64,000 nucleotides of DNA from an uncultured Bacteroidales bacterium (GTDB lineage Bacteria > Bacteroidota > Bacteroidia > Bacteroidales > UBA932). The stretch spans positions 1-64,000 of the forward strand of contig CAMXAU010000002.1 in the NCBI GenBank assembly GCA_947179325.1. The letters are read 5' to 3'. This document shows, one piece after another, positions 30,206-40,308 of the stretch (positions within the stretch are counted from its first letter, which is position 1; the number at the start of each line of letters is the position of its first letter). The notes beneath the pieces are model-generated. The model ran no database searches. It was not told the DNA's origin and saw nothing but the letters and a program-made list of their open reading frames with translations. The position numbers and the translations under genes were made by a program.

Positions 30206-31117
30206 TTACTTTTTCAGAAGGGTTCCAAGTTCCCTTGCAGCCCTTGTATTAATGGAATGTCCTGACTTGTATGCTGTTATCCTTGCCTTCAGGAAGCCTC
30301 CGGCAAGCCTCAGGTCACCGATAAGATCAAGAAGCTTATGCCTTGCGCATTCATTCGGGAACCGCAGCTGCAGATTGTTGAGATATCCCTCGTCTGAAAT
30401 CCCGAGAAAAGGGACATTGAAGAGCTTTGACATATGCTCAAGCTGGTCATCTGTAACCGGATGCTCCACTATGACAATGGCATTGTCAACATCTCCCCCC
30501 TTGATAAGGTTATTCTTGAATAGGAATTCAATCTCATGGAAGAATACGAATGTGCGGCAGATACCGATTTCCTCTGCATAGGTGACAGAGCGGTCCCAAT
30601 GGGCATCCTGTACACCCAGTATCCTGGAATTGAAGTCTATGGTGAGATTATAGGAAGGCTCATCGGCAGGCTCTATCCTGAGATAGGCTCCAGTCTCATC
30701 GTTCTTTATCTCGAAGGTTTCATTCAGTTCAAGATATTTCCGTGGAGCGTCCTGCTCAACAATTCCATTCTTCCAGATGGCATCGATATAAGGCTTTGCA
30801 CTTCCGTCCAGTATAGGGACCTCGACATTGTCAATCTCGATCCTTGCATTGTCAATTCCCATTCCCGTAAGGGCAGACATGACATGTTCGACTGTAATCA
30901 CTGAAATGCCGTCCTTTGTGATGGTCGTGCTCCTGGCCGTATTTGACACATTCCCAGCTATCGCCTCTACAACTGCATCACTGGAGATATCTGTCCGGAC
31001 AAACCGGATTCCATAGTCAACAGGGGCAGGTTTTATTGTCATTGTAGCAACCTTGCCGCTGTGCAGGCCCTTTCCCTCAAAACGAAAATCTTTCCGGACT
31101 GTATGTTGTTGTACCAT
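30206..31117 (-). CDS. lpxC: UDP-3-O-acyl-N-acetylglucosamine deacetylase, stand-alone (no FabZ domain)
   Basis: FEGKGLHSGKVATMTIKPAP, VEHVMSALTGMGIDNARIEID, ICRTFVF, HKLLDLIGDLRLAGGFLKARITAYKSGHSINTRAARELGTLLKK*; ends right after the LpxC domain. Confidence 0.95.
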   Translation of the reverse strand: MVQQHTVRKDFRFEGKGLHSGKVATMTIKPAPVDYGIRFVRTDISSDAVVEAIAGNVSNTARSTTITKDGISVITVEHVMSALTGMGIDNARIEIDNVEVPILDGSAKPYIDAIWKNGIVEQDAPRKYLELNETFEIKNDETGAYLRIEPADEPSYNLTIDFNSRILGVQDAHWDRSVTYAEEIGICRTFVFFHEIEFLFKNNLIKGGDVDNAIVIVEHPVTDDQLEHMSKLFNVPFLGISDEGYLNNLQLRFPNECARHKLLDLIGDLRLAGGFLKARITAYKSGHSINTRAARELGTLLKK

Positions 31118-31178
31118 TATCTCTATTTCAATCAATCATAAACGGTCGGCAAAAATACGCAAAATATTTTAATATACA

Positions 31179-32168
31179 CTATTTTTTACCGTTCTGCTTG
31201 AAAATGGTGTAGCTGCGCAGGTAATCCTTATACGGAATGGCAGGGGTCCCCATATACACCTGCCCAGACTCCTTGATATTTGTCAGCAGGCCTGACTGTG
31301 CGGAGAAAGAAGTGTTGTCAGGGACTGTAAGATGTCCGGCGATTCCTACCTGCCCGCCTATGACACAATGCTTTCCGATCTTTGTAGAGCCGGCGACCCC
31401 GGTCTGGGCGGCCATGACGGTGTTCTCCCCGACCTCGACATTATGGGCAATCTGGCAAAGGTTGTCGATCTTCACGCCTTTACGTATGATGGTAGAGCCC
31501 ATCTGGGACTTGTCTATGGTAGTGTTGGCGCCGATCTCCACATCATCCTCTATCACGACATTTCCGGTATGCTCTATCTTTTTGTATGAGCCGTCATCAA
31601 GAGGGGCAAAGCCGAAGCCGTCCGCCCCGATCACTGCATTGGAGTGTATGATCACATTGTTGCCTATCTCCATTCCCGGATAGATCCTCACGCCAGGGTA
31701 CAGGATGCAGTGCGAGCCTATCTTCACATTGTCACCTATATATACATGCTCATATATCTTCGTATAGTCCCCTACCCTTGTGCCGCGTCCGACGTATGCG
31801 AAGTCGCCGAGATAGACTTTCTTCCCGAATTTCGTTGAGAAATGCCTCCTGGAATGGAATCCGCGGTATCTCTTGAAGGACCTTTTCCTGGCTGTGACAT
31901 AGTCAAGAAGCGCAGCTACTGCGGAATAGGCGTTCTCTACACGCACCATCGTAGCTGCTACCGGCTTCTGAGGCACGAATGTATTGTTCACTATGATGAT
32001 GTCTGCCTTGCACTCATAGACGTAGTGTTCATATTTCGGATTTGCAAAAAAGCAGATTGTACCAGGTTTTCCGCTTTCGATTCTTGCAAAAGAAGTGACT
32101 TTCGCCTCCGGATTGCCTTCCACTGTACCGCTGAGTATCTCTGCGATTTCTTTAGCCTTGAATTCCAT
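31179..32168 (-). CDS. lpxD: UDP-3-O-acylglucosamine N-acyltransferase
   Basis: 329 aa hexapeptide acyltransferase with [45 protein letters not shown]. Confidence 0.95.
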   Translation of the reverse strand: MEFKAKEIAEILSGTVEGNPEAKVTSFARIESGKPGTICFFANPKYEHYVYECKADIIIVNNTFVPQKPVAATMVRVENAYSAVAALLDYVTARKRSFKRYRGFHSRRHFSTKFGKKVYLGDFAYVGRGTRVGDYTKIYEHVYIGDNVKIGSHCILYPGVRIYPGMEIGNNVIIHSNAVIGADGFGFAPLDDGSYKKIEHTGNVVIEDDVEIGANTTIDKSQMGSTIIRKGVKIDNLCQIAHNVEVGENTVMAAQTGVAGSTKIGKHCVIGGQVGIAGHLTVPDNTSFSAQSGLLTNIKESGQVYMGTPAIPYKDYLRSYTIFKQNGKK

Positions 32169-32194
32169 AGGATGTAGCAGTTATTTGTTCAAAT

Positions 32195-32225
32195 TTTGTG
32201 TTTTAGTAAAAAAGTTATACCTTTG
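32195..32225 (+). promoter_or_regulatory. Bacteroidetes sigma-70 promoter for rimP-nusA-infB
   Basis: TTTG (32195-32198), 19-nt spacer, TACCTTTG (32218-32225). Confidence 0.75.
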
Positions 32226-32243
32226 TCGCGTGAGTTAGAGTTC

Positions 32244-32272
32244 AGGGGTCGGCAAGACCCCTTATTTTATAT
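32244..32272 (+). promoter_or_regulatory. Leader hairpin with T-rich tail upstream of rimP (possible attenuator)
   Basis: AGGGGTC-GGCAA-GACCCCT followed by TATTTTATAT, about 20 nt after the -7 box. Confidence 0.5.
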
Positions 32273-32287
32273 ACATAAGCCACGTTT

Positions 32288-32752
32288 ATGGTCATTTCAG
32301 AGATAAGAGATGCAATGGAGGGTGCAATCGTTGCACGGAATTGCTTTATTGTTGAAATAAAAATTTCAAGGGACAACGAGATCGAGCTTACAATAGAGTC
32401 TGAGGAGGGCCTTGTCGACCTTGATGACTGTGTCGCACTGAGCAGGATATTCGAGGAGAAGTTCGACAGGGAGAAAGAGGATTACGAGCTGACAGTCTCC
32501 TCTGCTGGCCTTGACCAGCCTTTCAAGGTCATGAAGCAATACACAAAGGCCATCGGGACAAAGGTGGAGGTCCTGCTGAAGGGCGGAAAGAAGATTGTCG
32601 CGGAGCTTACGGGCGCAGACAGCGACGGGATTGACCTGAAATACACGGCACTTGAAGCCGTTGAGGGAAAGAAGAAGAAAGAAAAGGTAGAGCATCAGGA
32701 CCGTTTCACGTTTGAGCAGGTGAATGCAGTCAGGCCGCACATAGAATTCTGA
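32288..32752 (+). CDS. rimP: Ribosome maturation factor RimP
   Basis: Small acidic protein before nusA; VDLDDCVALSRIFEEKFDREKEDYELTVSSAGLDQPFKVMKQY. Confidence 0.9.
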   Translation: MVISEIRDAMEGAIVARNCFIVEIKISRDNEIELTIESEEGLVDLDDCVALSRIFEEKFDREKEDYELTVSSAGLDQPFKVMKQYTKAIGTKVEVLLKGGKKIVAELTGADSDGIDLKYTALEAVEGKKKKEKVEHQDRFTFEQVNAVRPHIEF

Positions 32753-32813
32753 GGCGGGCCATGCAGACAGGCGATGAAATAAAGGAAAAAATATAAAATA
32801 CGAAATAAAGAAA

Positions 32814-34049
32814 ATGGAAAAGACAGAACTTAAAGATGCGTTTTCAGAGTTCAAGAACCTGAAAAACATTGACAGGCCTACCATGATGGGAGTGCTGGAG
32901 GATGTGTTCCGTACACAGCTTGCCAAGACATACGGCTCTGCCGACAATTTCGACATCATCATCAACATCGACAAGGGTGACTGTGAAATCTACTGGAACC
33001 GCGAGGTCGTAGAGGAGGTTGAGGACCCTAACACACAGATTTCCATATCCGAGGTCAACCAGGATGATGACGACTACGAGATCGGGGAGACTTTCGCTAC
33101 CAAGGTGGACATGAAAAGTTTTGGCCGGAGGGGAATCCTCAATCTACGCCAGAATCTCCAGGGAAGGATCATGGATATAGAGAAAGCCAACCTGTACAAC
33201 AAGTACAGCGGAATGATCGGCGAGATATTCACAGGAGAGGTATACCAGACATGGTCTAAGGAGGCCCTGATACTTGACGAGGACGGCAATGAGCTGAGGC
33301 TCCCGAAATCAGAGCAGATACCTGGCGAGCACTTCAAGAAGAACGACACCGTCAAGGCGATAATCAAGAGCGTGGAGATGAAGAACAACACGACTCCATA
33401 CATCGTTCTGTCAAGGACATCAAACGAGTTCCTGGAGAAGCTCTTCGAGCAGGAGGTGCCTGAAATCTATGACGGGCTCATCACAATCAAGAAGGTTGTC
33501 CGCGTACCGGGCGAGCGCGCAAAGGTCGCTGTCGAGTCTTATGACGAGAGGATCGACCCTATCGGAGCCTGCATCGGAGTCAAGGGTGCCAGGATCATCG
33601 GCATCGTCCGCGAGCTCCGCAACGAGAACATCGATGTACTCCAGTGGACAAACAACACACAGCTCCTCATACAGAGGGCGCTCAACCCGGCAAAGATCTC
33701 ATCTATTGTAATAGGTGGAGAGGATGAAAAGATCAAGGTATATATGCACCCGGACGAGGTCAAGAAGGGTATCGGAAAAGGCGGATGCAACATCAAGCTT
33801 GCAGGTATGCTTGTCGGGAAGGAGATCGAGGTATGGAGAGAGCAGGAAGAGGAGGACGATGTGCTCCTCAGCGAATTCAGCAATGAGATCGACCAGTGGA
33901 TCATAGACAAGCTTCAGTCAATCGGATGCGACACTGCCAAGAGCGTGCTCGCATGCACCCAGGCAGACATCGCCAAGAGGGCTGACCTCGAGGATGAGAC
34001 CGTAGCTGAGATATTCAATGTCCTCAGTGCCGAGTTCGATGAAGACTAA
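32814..34049 (+). CDS. nusA: Transcription termination/antitermination protein NusA
   Basis: IVLSRTSNEFLEKLFEQEVPEIYDGLITIKKVVRVPGERAKVAV, DPIGACIGVKGARIIGIVRELRNENIDV. Confidence 0.95.
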   Translation: MEKTELKDAFSEFKNLKNIDRPTMMGVLEDVFRTQLAKTYGSADNFDIIINIDKGDCEIYWNREVVEEVEDPNTQISISEVNQDDDDYEIGETFATKVDMKSFGRRGILNLRQNLQGRIMDIEKANLYNKYSGMIGEIFTGEVYQTWSKEALILDEDGNELRLPKSEQIPGEHFKKNDTVKAIIKSVEMKNNTTPYIVLSRTSNEFLEKLFEQEVPEIYDGLITIKKVVRVPGERAKVAVESYDERIDPIGACIGVKGARIIGIVRELRNENIDVLQWTNNTQLLIQRALNPAKISSIVIGGEDEKIKVYMHPDEVKKGIGKGGCNIKLAGMLVGKEIEVWREQEEEDDVLLSEFSNEIDQWIIDKLQSIGCDTAKSVLACTQADIAKRADLEDETVAEIFNVLSAEFDED

Positions 34050-34101
34050 CGGATAATTCATAGCGGCATCGGGCCGCATATCATAAACTAAAGGGGTAAA
34101 T

Positions 34102-37014
34102 ATGGCAGATATCAGATTAAGTAAACTTACAAAACAATTCAATATAGGGCTTTCGACCCTTGTAGACTTCCTTGCCGGAAAAGGAGTGGAGGTGGAAATG
34201 AATCCGAATGCAAAGATTTCGGAGGAGTATCTCCCTGCAATCATGGATAAATTCGGAGAGGAGCAGAAGCTGAAACAGGATTCGGAGAAGGTAGCCATCA
34301 AGCTCAAGGAAATAATTGAGATGGGCACCAAGAAGAAGAACACCGACACTGTGGAGGAAGAATATGAACCAGTGCAGGAAATCATAATCAAGAGCAACAG
34401 CATTGCTCCTGAGACACCTGCTGCCAGACCTGAACCGGAGCCAGCACCTGAGCCTAAGGCTGAGCCTGCCCCGGCGCCTCAGCCTGAACCAGAACCAGTT
34501 CCGGCACCTGAGCCAATACCGGAACCGGAACCTGTAAAGGAGCCGGAGCCGCAGAAGCAGACAACCGGGTTCCAGGGTCCAAAGGTAATTGACAAGATTG
34601 ACCTTACAAGATTTGAGAAAAAGCCAGCTAAGAAGGAGGAGAGAGTATCCGTTCCAACCCCGGCGGAGACAACTCCTGCTCCAGAGCCTGCCAGGAAACC
34701 TAAAGTTGAACCAACAGAAAAACCTAAGGAAATGAACGCAGGAAAACCTGCACAGAAACAAGACAGGAGGCCTGAGAGCAGGCCTGAACAGAAACAGGAG
34801 CAGAGGCATGAGCCAAGGCAGATGAAAGTTGAGGTGCAGAAGCTCGCCGGCCCTGTTGTCGTCGACAAGATCGACCTCTCCAAATTCGACACAAAGAAGA
34901 GCAGCAACAAGAAGCGCGAGAGAATCGGCAAGGGAGGAAGCAAGATTGACGTGACCAAGGTACAGGCCGACAACAACGCAGGAAGAAAGGACAAGAAGGC
35001 CGATGACAATGCTAAAAAGAACAATTTCCGCGAAGACAGGAAGAACAAGAGGAACCGCGGGAATGACAGGTTCAAGCCTGCAATGACCGAGGCCGAGACT
35101 GAAGAGATGCAGAAGGAGATCCAGAAGCAGATCAAGGAGACATATGCACGTATGAACGAGAGCAAGGGAAAGAATAACTTCGGCGCAAAGCACCGCAAGG
35201 AAAAGAGAGAACTTGCCTCACAGAAGATGCAGGAGGAGATCGAGCTTCAGGAAATGGAGAAGAAGGTTCTGAAAGTGACAGAGTTCGTCACTGTAAATGA
35301 CCTTGCTACCCTGATGAACAACACTCCTGTGACAAAGGTCATAGGGGCCTGCATGAACCTCGGGCTTATGGTATCAATCAACCAGAGGCTTGATGCGGAG
35401 GCACTGGTCCTTGTGGCAGAGGAGTTCGGATACGAAGTGGAATTCGTGACTGCGGAACTTACAGAAGCCATAGAGCAGGAGGCAGAGGATGACGGCAACC
35501 TCACTCCAAGGCCACCTGTAATCACCGTCATGGGACACGTTGACCATGGCAAGACATCATTGCTGGACTACATAAGGAAGTCAAATGTCATCGCCGGAGA
35601 GGCGGGAGGAATTACACAGCACATCGGTGCATACAATGTGATTCTGCCTGACGGCAAGCGCATTACATTCCTTGACACCCCAGGACACGAAGCGTTTACC
35701 GCGATGCGTGCCCGTGGTGCAAAGATGACTGACCTTGCAATCATCATCATCGCCGCAGACGATGCGATAATGCCGCAGACGACTGAGGCAATAAACCACG
35801 CGCAGGCAGCCGGTGTACCTATGATCTTTGCAATCAACAAGATTGACAAGCCTGGAGCAAATCCGGACAAGATCAAGGAGCAGCTGGCGAACATGAACAT
35901 ACTTGTCGAGGACTGGGGAGGAAAATACCAGTGCCAGGAGATCTCTGCAAAGAAAGGAATCAATGTCGACAAGCTGCTTGACAAGGTTCTCCTTGAGGCG
36001 GAGCTGCTTGAGCTGAAGGCTAATCCTGAGAGAAGAGCCGTCGGTGCGGTAATCGAGTCTTCACTTGACAAGGGACGCGGATACCTCGCCACCATCCTCA
36101 TACAGAACGGTACAATGAGGGTCGGGGACATAATGCTCAGCGGATGCTTCACTGGAAGAGTAAAGGCCATGTTCAATGAGCGCGGCCAGAAAGTAGACGA
36201 GGCAGGTCCTTCTACACCTGTATCAGTGCTCGGGCTCAACGGTGCCCCTACAGCAGGAGAGACGTTCAATATCATGGCTGACGAGAAGGAGGCCAAGGAC
36301 ATCGCCAACAAGAGGGAGCAGCTTATAAGGATCCAGGGCATAAAGACCCAGAAGCACATGACCCTTGAGGAAATCGGAAGGCGCATTGCCATAGGAAACT
36401 TCAAGGAACTGAACATCATTGTAAAAGGTGACGTGGACGGTTCTATCGAGGCCCTTTCTGATTCATTGCTCAAACTTTCGACCGAGGAGGTACGTGTCAA
36501 TGTCATCCATAAGGCTGTCGGTGCAATCTCTGAATCCGATGTCCTGCTTGCGGCAGCATCCGATGCCATCATCATCGGCTTCCAGGTACGTCCTTCAGCA
36601 AATGCAAGAAGGCTGGCCGACAAAGAGGCTATCGAGATAAGGCTCTACTCTGTCATCTACGATGCAATCAACGAGGTCAAGAGCGGTATCGAAGGTATGC
36701 TTGAGCCAGAGGAGAAGGAGGAGATCACAGCTACTGCAGAGGTGCAGGAGACATTCAAGATCTCAAAGGTCGGGACAATTGCCGGATGTATTGTCAGGGA
36801 AGGAAAGCTCAGCAAGACATCGAAAGTGCGTGTAATCCGCGACGGCATTGTTGTCTACACCGGAGAGCTTGGGTCACTCAAGAGGTTCAAGGACGATGTA
36901 AAGGAAGTAAGTACAGGAATGGACTGCGGACTTAACATTGCCGGATACAATGACATAAAGGTCGGAGATATAATTGAGGCCTACACAATCATTGAAATCA
37001 AGAGGACACTGTAG
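34102..37014 (+). CDS. infB: Translation initiation factor IF-2
   Basis: [62 protein letters not shown]; long charged N-terminus with E/P-rich tract. Confidence 0.97.
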   Translation: MADIRLSKLTKQFNIGLSTLVDFLAGKGVEVEMNPNAKISEEYLPAIMDKFGEEQKLKQDSEKVAIKLKEIIEMGTKKKNTDTVEEEYEPVQEIIIKSNSIAPETPAARPEPEPAPEPKAEPAPAPQPEPEPVPAPEPIPEPEPVKEPEPQKQTTGFQGPKVIDKIDLTRFEKKPAKKEERVSVPTPAETTPAPEPARKPKVEPTEKPKEMNAGKPAQKQDRRPESRPEQKQEQRHEPRQMKVEVQKLAGPVVVDKIDLSKFDTKKSSNKKRERIGKGGSKIDVTKVQADNNAGRKDKKADDNAKKNNFREDRKNKRNRGNDRFKPAMTEAETEEMQKEIQKQIKETYARMNESKGKNNFGAKHRKEKRELASQKMQEEIELQEMEKKVLKVTEFVTVNDLATLMNNTPVTKVIGACMNLGLMVSINQRLDAEALVLVAEEFGYEVEFVTAELTEAIEQEAEDDGNLTPRPPVITVMGHVDHGKTSLLDYIRKSNVIAGEAGGITQHIGAYNVILPDGKRITFLDTPGHEAFTAMRARGAKMTDLAIIIIAADDAIMPQTTEAINHAQAAGVPMIFAINKIDKPGANPDKIKEQLANMNILVEDWGGKYQCQEISAKKGINVDKLLDKVLLEAELLELKANPERRAVGAVIESSLDKGRGYLATILIQNGTMRVGDIMLSGCFTGRVKAMFNERGQKVDEAGPSTPVSVLGLNGAPTAGETFNIMADEKEAKDIANKREQLIRIQGIKTQKHMTLEEIGRRIAIGNFKELNIIVKGDVDGSIEALSDSLLKLSTEEVRVNVIHKAVGAISESDVLLAAASDAIIIGFQVRPSANARRLADKEAIEIRLYSVIYDAINEVKSGIEGMLEPEEKEEITATAEVQETFKISKVGTIAGCIVREGKLSKTSKVRVIRDGIVVYTGELGSLKRFKDDVKEVSTGMDCGLNIAGYNDIKVGDIIEAYTIIEIKRTL

Positions 37015-37042
37015 TCTCCTAAATAGAGGAATATCATTCAGG

Positions 37043-37076
37043 CGGCGGCTTCCCGGCAACGGGAGCCGCCGTTTTG
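37043..37076 (+). terminator. Terminator downstream of infB
   Basis: cggcggcttccc-ggcaac-gggagccgccg followed by TTTTG (one bulged base). Confidence 0.7.
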
Positions 37077-37247
37077 CCGTATACACCACTGATATGCCAA
37101 TATATCACAATTGATAAGTATTATGCCTTAGCTGAATCCCTATTAAATGGCAGCATACATGCTTTAATTGAGTATTTTTGTTTATATTTGCCACAGTTAG
37201 CAGTAAAAATCCCCATAGTAGCCCTATTGGTTACTATAATTAATTGA

Positions 37248-40200
37248 ATGGAAAGAAAATATCTATTTTGCATAGCAGCTGTTCTCCTTATGCTGCTGTC
37301 GTTTAAGATGCAGGGGCAGACAAATCCCCATGCGCAATCACCAGCCGGGACATCAAGAAATCTTGTCGGAGTCGTCAAGGATGAGCAGGGCAAAGGATTG
37401 CCTGGAGCCGTTGTCTACCTCAAGGACACACCTTCAAAAGGTACGGAGACTGACAGGTTCGGTAACTTCGAGCTTAAAGGCATTCCTGACGGAAAGCACA
37501 CGATAGTGTTCTCCATGCTCGGGATGACAGAAGTGGAAATTCTGTACACCGGCCAGGAAAGCGCAATAGTCACACTTGCAGAGGAAGCCACAAGCATTGA
37601 AGATGTTGTTGTCACCGGTATAATCACAAGGAACAGGAACAGCTTCACCGGCTCTGCATCCACTTTTTCAGGACAGGAGCTGAAGAACATCGGCACAACG
37701 AATATTCTCCAGAGCCTTAAGACACTGGAGCCGTCAATGACAATCGTGGAGAACACATTGCGCGGAGCAGACCCGAACACAATGCCTGACCTCGAGATCA
37801 GAGGCAAGACAAGCATTGTAGGAGAACTTGAATCAGACTATGACAATGTTCCCAACCAGCCTCTGTTCATTCTTGACGGCATGGAAGTCAGCATAGAGGC
37901 TATTGTAAACCTTAACATAGACAGGGTGAAGAGTGTCACCGTGCTGAAGGACGCTGCCTCCACTGCCATCTACGGTTCCAAGGCAGCAAACGGGGTAATT
38001 GTTGTCGAGACCATACCGCCCGAGCCCGGGCAGCTGAGGGTCAGCTATTCCGGAAACTTCGGGATACAGTTCCCCGACCTCAGCGACTACAACCTTATGA
38101 ACGCATCCGAAAAGCTCCAGTTCGAAAAACTTGCCGGAAGATATACCTCCAGGTCAGAGACTGAATCACCAGAACAGGATGCACTCGACGCCCTGTACTA
38201 TTCAAGGCTCAAGGCCGTACGCGAGGGCGTGGACTCCTATTGGCTGTCAGACCCTCTGCGTGTAGTGTTCAACCATTCGCACAACCTGTATGTAGATGGA
38301 GGAGACCAGAACATGCAGTATGGAATCGGTGTGAACTACGGCAATGACAAAGGTATAATGAAAGGGTCAGACAGGGATATCCTCGGCGGCGACATACAGG
38401 TAAGGTACCGCAAGAACAATTTCACATTTGCCAATAACTTCAATCTGTCAATGGTGAATGCGGATGTCGAGCCGGTATCATTCGACCAGTTTGCCAACGC
38501 CAATCCATACTACAGGAAAAGGAACGCGGACGGTTCAATCCCGCTGCTGCTGGAATCCACGGCAGTAGCCGGAACCACCATATACAACCCGCTGGCACTG
38601 TCCGGGATAACAAACACCAACCACACCAAGGACCTTTCCATCTCAGACCAGCTTGACCTGACATGGAGATTTCTCGGGGCATTCTCCCTGCGCGGGACAT
38701 TCGGCTTCACAAAGAGCATTTCCGAGACTGAGGCATTCAAGTCACCTGACCATCCGGACTTCACAGGAAGCATTGCAGACAAGAAAGGCCTTTACTCCGC
38801 AGACAAAAGCGACAGCTTCAACTATAACGGCAGGGTTGTCTTCAGCTATGGCAAACTTTTCAAGGGCCAGCACAATGTAAGCGCAAATGCCAGCTGGGAC
38901 TTCAGCAACAAGGACATTAAGCGCACCGGCTACAGCATAACTGGATTTGTCGGGGACCAGCACCAGAATCCGGCATTCTCGGCTGGATTCGACAAGGGCA
39001 CAAAGCCGGTATACTCCAATTCACGTTCACGTTCAACCGGATTCCTGCTGAGCGCAAACTACGCCTATAAGGGAAGATACATGATTGACCTCAACTACAG
39101 GCTGGACGGCTCATCCGTATTCGGGGCACAGAAAATGTTCACCGGCACATGGTCTTTGGGAGCGGCCTGGGACATAACAAATGAAAAATGGTTCAAGGCA
39201 GAATGGATCAGCTTCCTTAAGGTCAGATACTCAATCGGAAATCCCGGGAACCAGAATTTCGATGCATACATGTCCTCCGGAATATATGAATACAACCCTG
39301 ACTATACCAATATATTCGGAGAAAGCGCGATACTTTCAAAGGCGGCGAACAGGAACCTTGCATGGCAGAAGACACTTGACCAGAACTGGGGCCTTGACTT
39401 CACTGCCTGGCAGGACAGGATAAGGCTGACATTCGACTATTACCATAAGAACACCAATCCACTGCTGGTGTCAATTACACTGCCTCCTTCAGCCGGACAG
39501 ACAAGGGCATACACCAACCTTGGCGGACAGATTTCACAGGGTTTCTCCGGAATCCTCAATGTCATTGCGCTCAAGACAGAGACTATGAGGCTTGGTGTGA
39601 ACTTCTCATTCAGCCATAACACGTCAAGATATGTTGACATCGGCAACAGCCTTGAATTCATGAACCAGCATGGCAGTTCAGAGGTATTCAGAAGATATTA
39701 TGACGGGGCAAGCCCTGACGACATATGGGCAGTACGATCGCTCGGCATCGACCCGGCAACAGGACGCGAGATATTCCTTACCAGAACCGGGGAATATACA
39801 TTCCAGTACAATGCCGAGGATGAAGTGAAAGTCGGCTCTACAGCCCCTGACCTTGAAGGAATCATCGGGATGACATTCTACTACAAGCGATTCTCTGCAA
39901 GCATAAACTGCCGCTACCAGGCTGGAGGACAGATCTTCGCGTCCGCCCTTTACAACAAGGTAGAGAACCTCAGCGAACAGCAGCTTTACTACAACGTGGA
40001 CAGGAGAGCCTTATACGACAGATGGCAGAAGCCTGGAGACAATGCCATGTTCAAGGCAATCGACAATCTTGACACGACCCCGATGTCGTCACGCTTTGTA
40101 CTTGACAACAATGTGTTCTCCTTTGAATCTATTTCAGTAGGATATGACACAAATGCAAGATGGCTGCAGAAAATAAGGGTGCAGGGAGCGTCAATAAGGC

Positions 40201-40304
40201 TCTACGCCAACAACATCTGGAGAATATCATCTGTAAAGGAGGAGCGCGGGATCGAATATCCGTTCGCCAACAGCGTCTCAATGTCTATCAGCCTAAGATT
40301 CTAA
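37248..40304 (+). CDS. SusC/RagA family TonB-linked outer membrane protein (locus 2)
   Basis: VVVTGIITRNRNSFTGSASTFSGQELKNIGTTNILQSLKTLEPSM..., VLKDAASTAIYGSKAANGVIVVE; clearly paralogous to 11740-14817. Confidence 0.95.
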   Translation: MERKYLFCIAAVLLMLLSFKMQGQTNPHAQSPAGTSRNLVGVVKDEQGKGLPGAVVYLKDTPSKGTETDRFGNFELKGIPDGKHTIVFSMLGMTEVEILYTGQESAIVTLAEEATSIEDVVVTGIITRNRNSFTGSASTFSGQELKNIGTTNILQSLKTLEPSMTIVENTLRGADPNTMPDLEIRGKTSIVGELESDYDNVPNQPLFILDGMEVSIEAIVNLNIDRVKSVTVLKDAASTAIYGSKAANGVIVVETIPPEPGQLRVSYSGNFGIQFPDLSDYNLMNASEKLQFEKLAGRYTSRSETESPEQDALDALYYSRLKAVREGVDSYWLSDPLRVVFNHSHNLYVDGGDQNMQYGIGVNYGNDKGIMKGSDRDILGGDIQVRYRKNNFTFANNFNLSMVNADVEPVSFDQFANANPYYRKRNADGSIPLLLESTAVAGTTIYNPLALSGITNTNHTKDLSISDQLDLTWRFLGAFSLRGTFGFTKSISETEAFKSPDHPDFTGSIADKKGLYSADKSDSFNYNGRVVFSYGKLFKGQHNVSANASWDFSNKDIKRTGYSITGFVGDQHQNPAFSAGFDKGTKPVYSNSRSRSTGFLLSANYAYKGRYMIDLNYRLDGSSVFGAQKMFTGTWSLGAAWDITNEKWFKAEWISFLKVRYSIGNPGNQNFDAYMSSGIYEYNPDYTNIFGESAILSKAANRNLAWQKTLDQNWGLDFTAWQDRIRLTFDYYHKNTNPLLVSITLPPSAGQTRAYTNLGGQISQGFSGILNVIALKTETMRLGVNFSFSHNTSRYVDIGNSLEFMNQHGSSEVFRRYYDGASPDDIWAVRSLGIDPATGREIFLTRTGEYTFQYNAEDEVKVGSTAPDLEGIIGMTFYYKRFSASINCRYQAGGQIFASALYNKVENLSEQQLYYNVDRRALYDRWQKPGDNAMFKAIDNLDTTPMSSRFVLDNNVFSFESISVGYDTNARWLQKIRVQGASIRLYANNIWRISSVKEERGIEYPFANSVSMSISLRF

Positions 40305-40308
40305 TAAA

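Noticed and set aside
34117-35193. Long minus-strand ORF (358 aa, Leu/Arg/Phe-rich) antisense to infB
   Set aside because: Product of the repetitive E/P/K codons of IF-2 read on the opposite strand; the sense frame is unambiguous IF-2.
35568-36623. 351-aa minus-strand ORF antisense to infB
   Set aside because: Ser-rich, no motifs, fully inside the conserved IF-2 G-domain region; antisense artefact.
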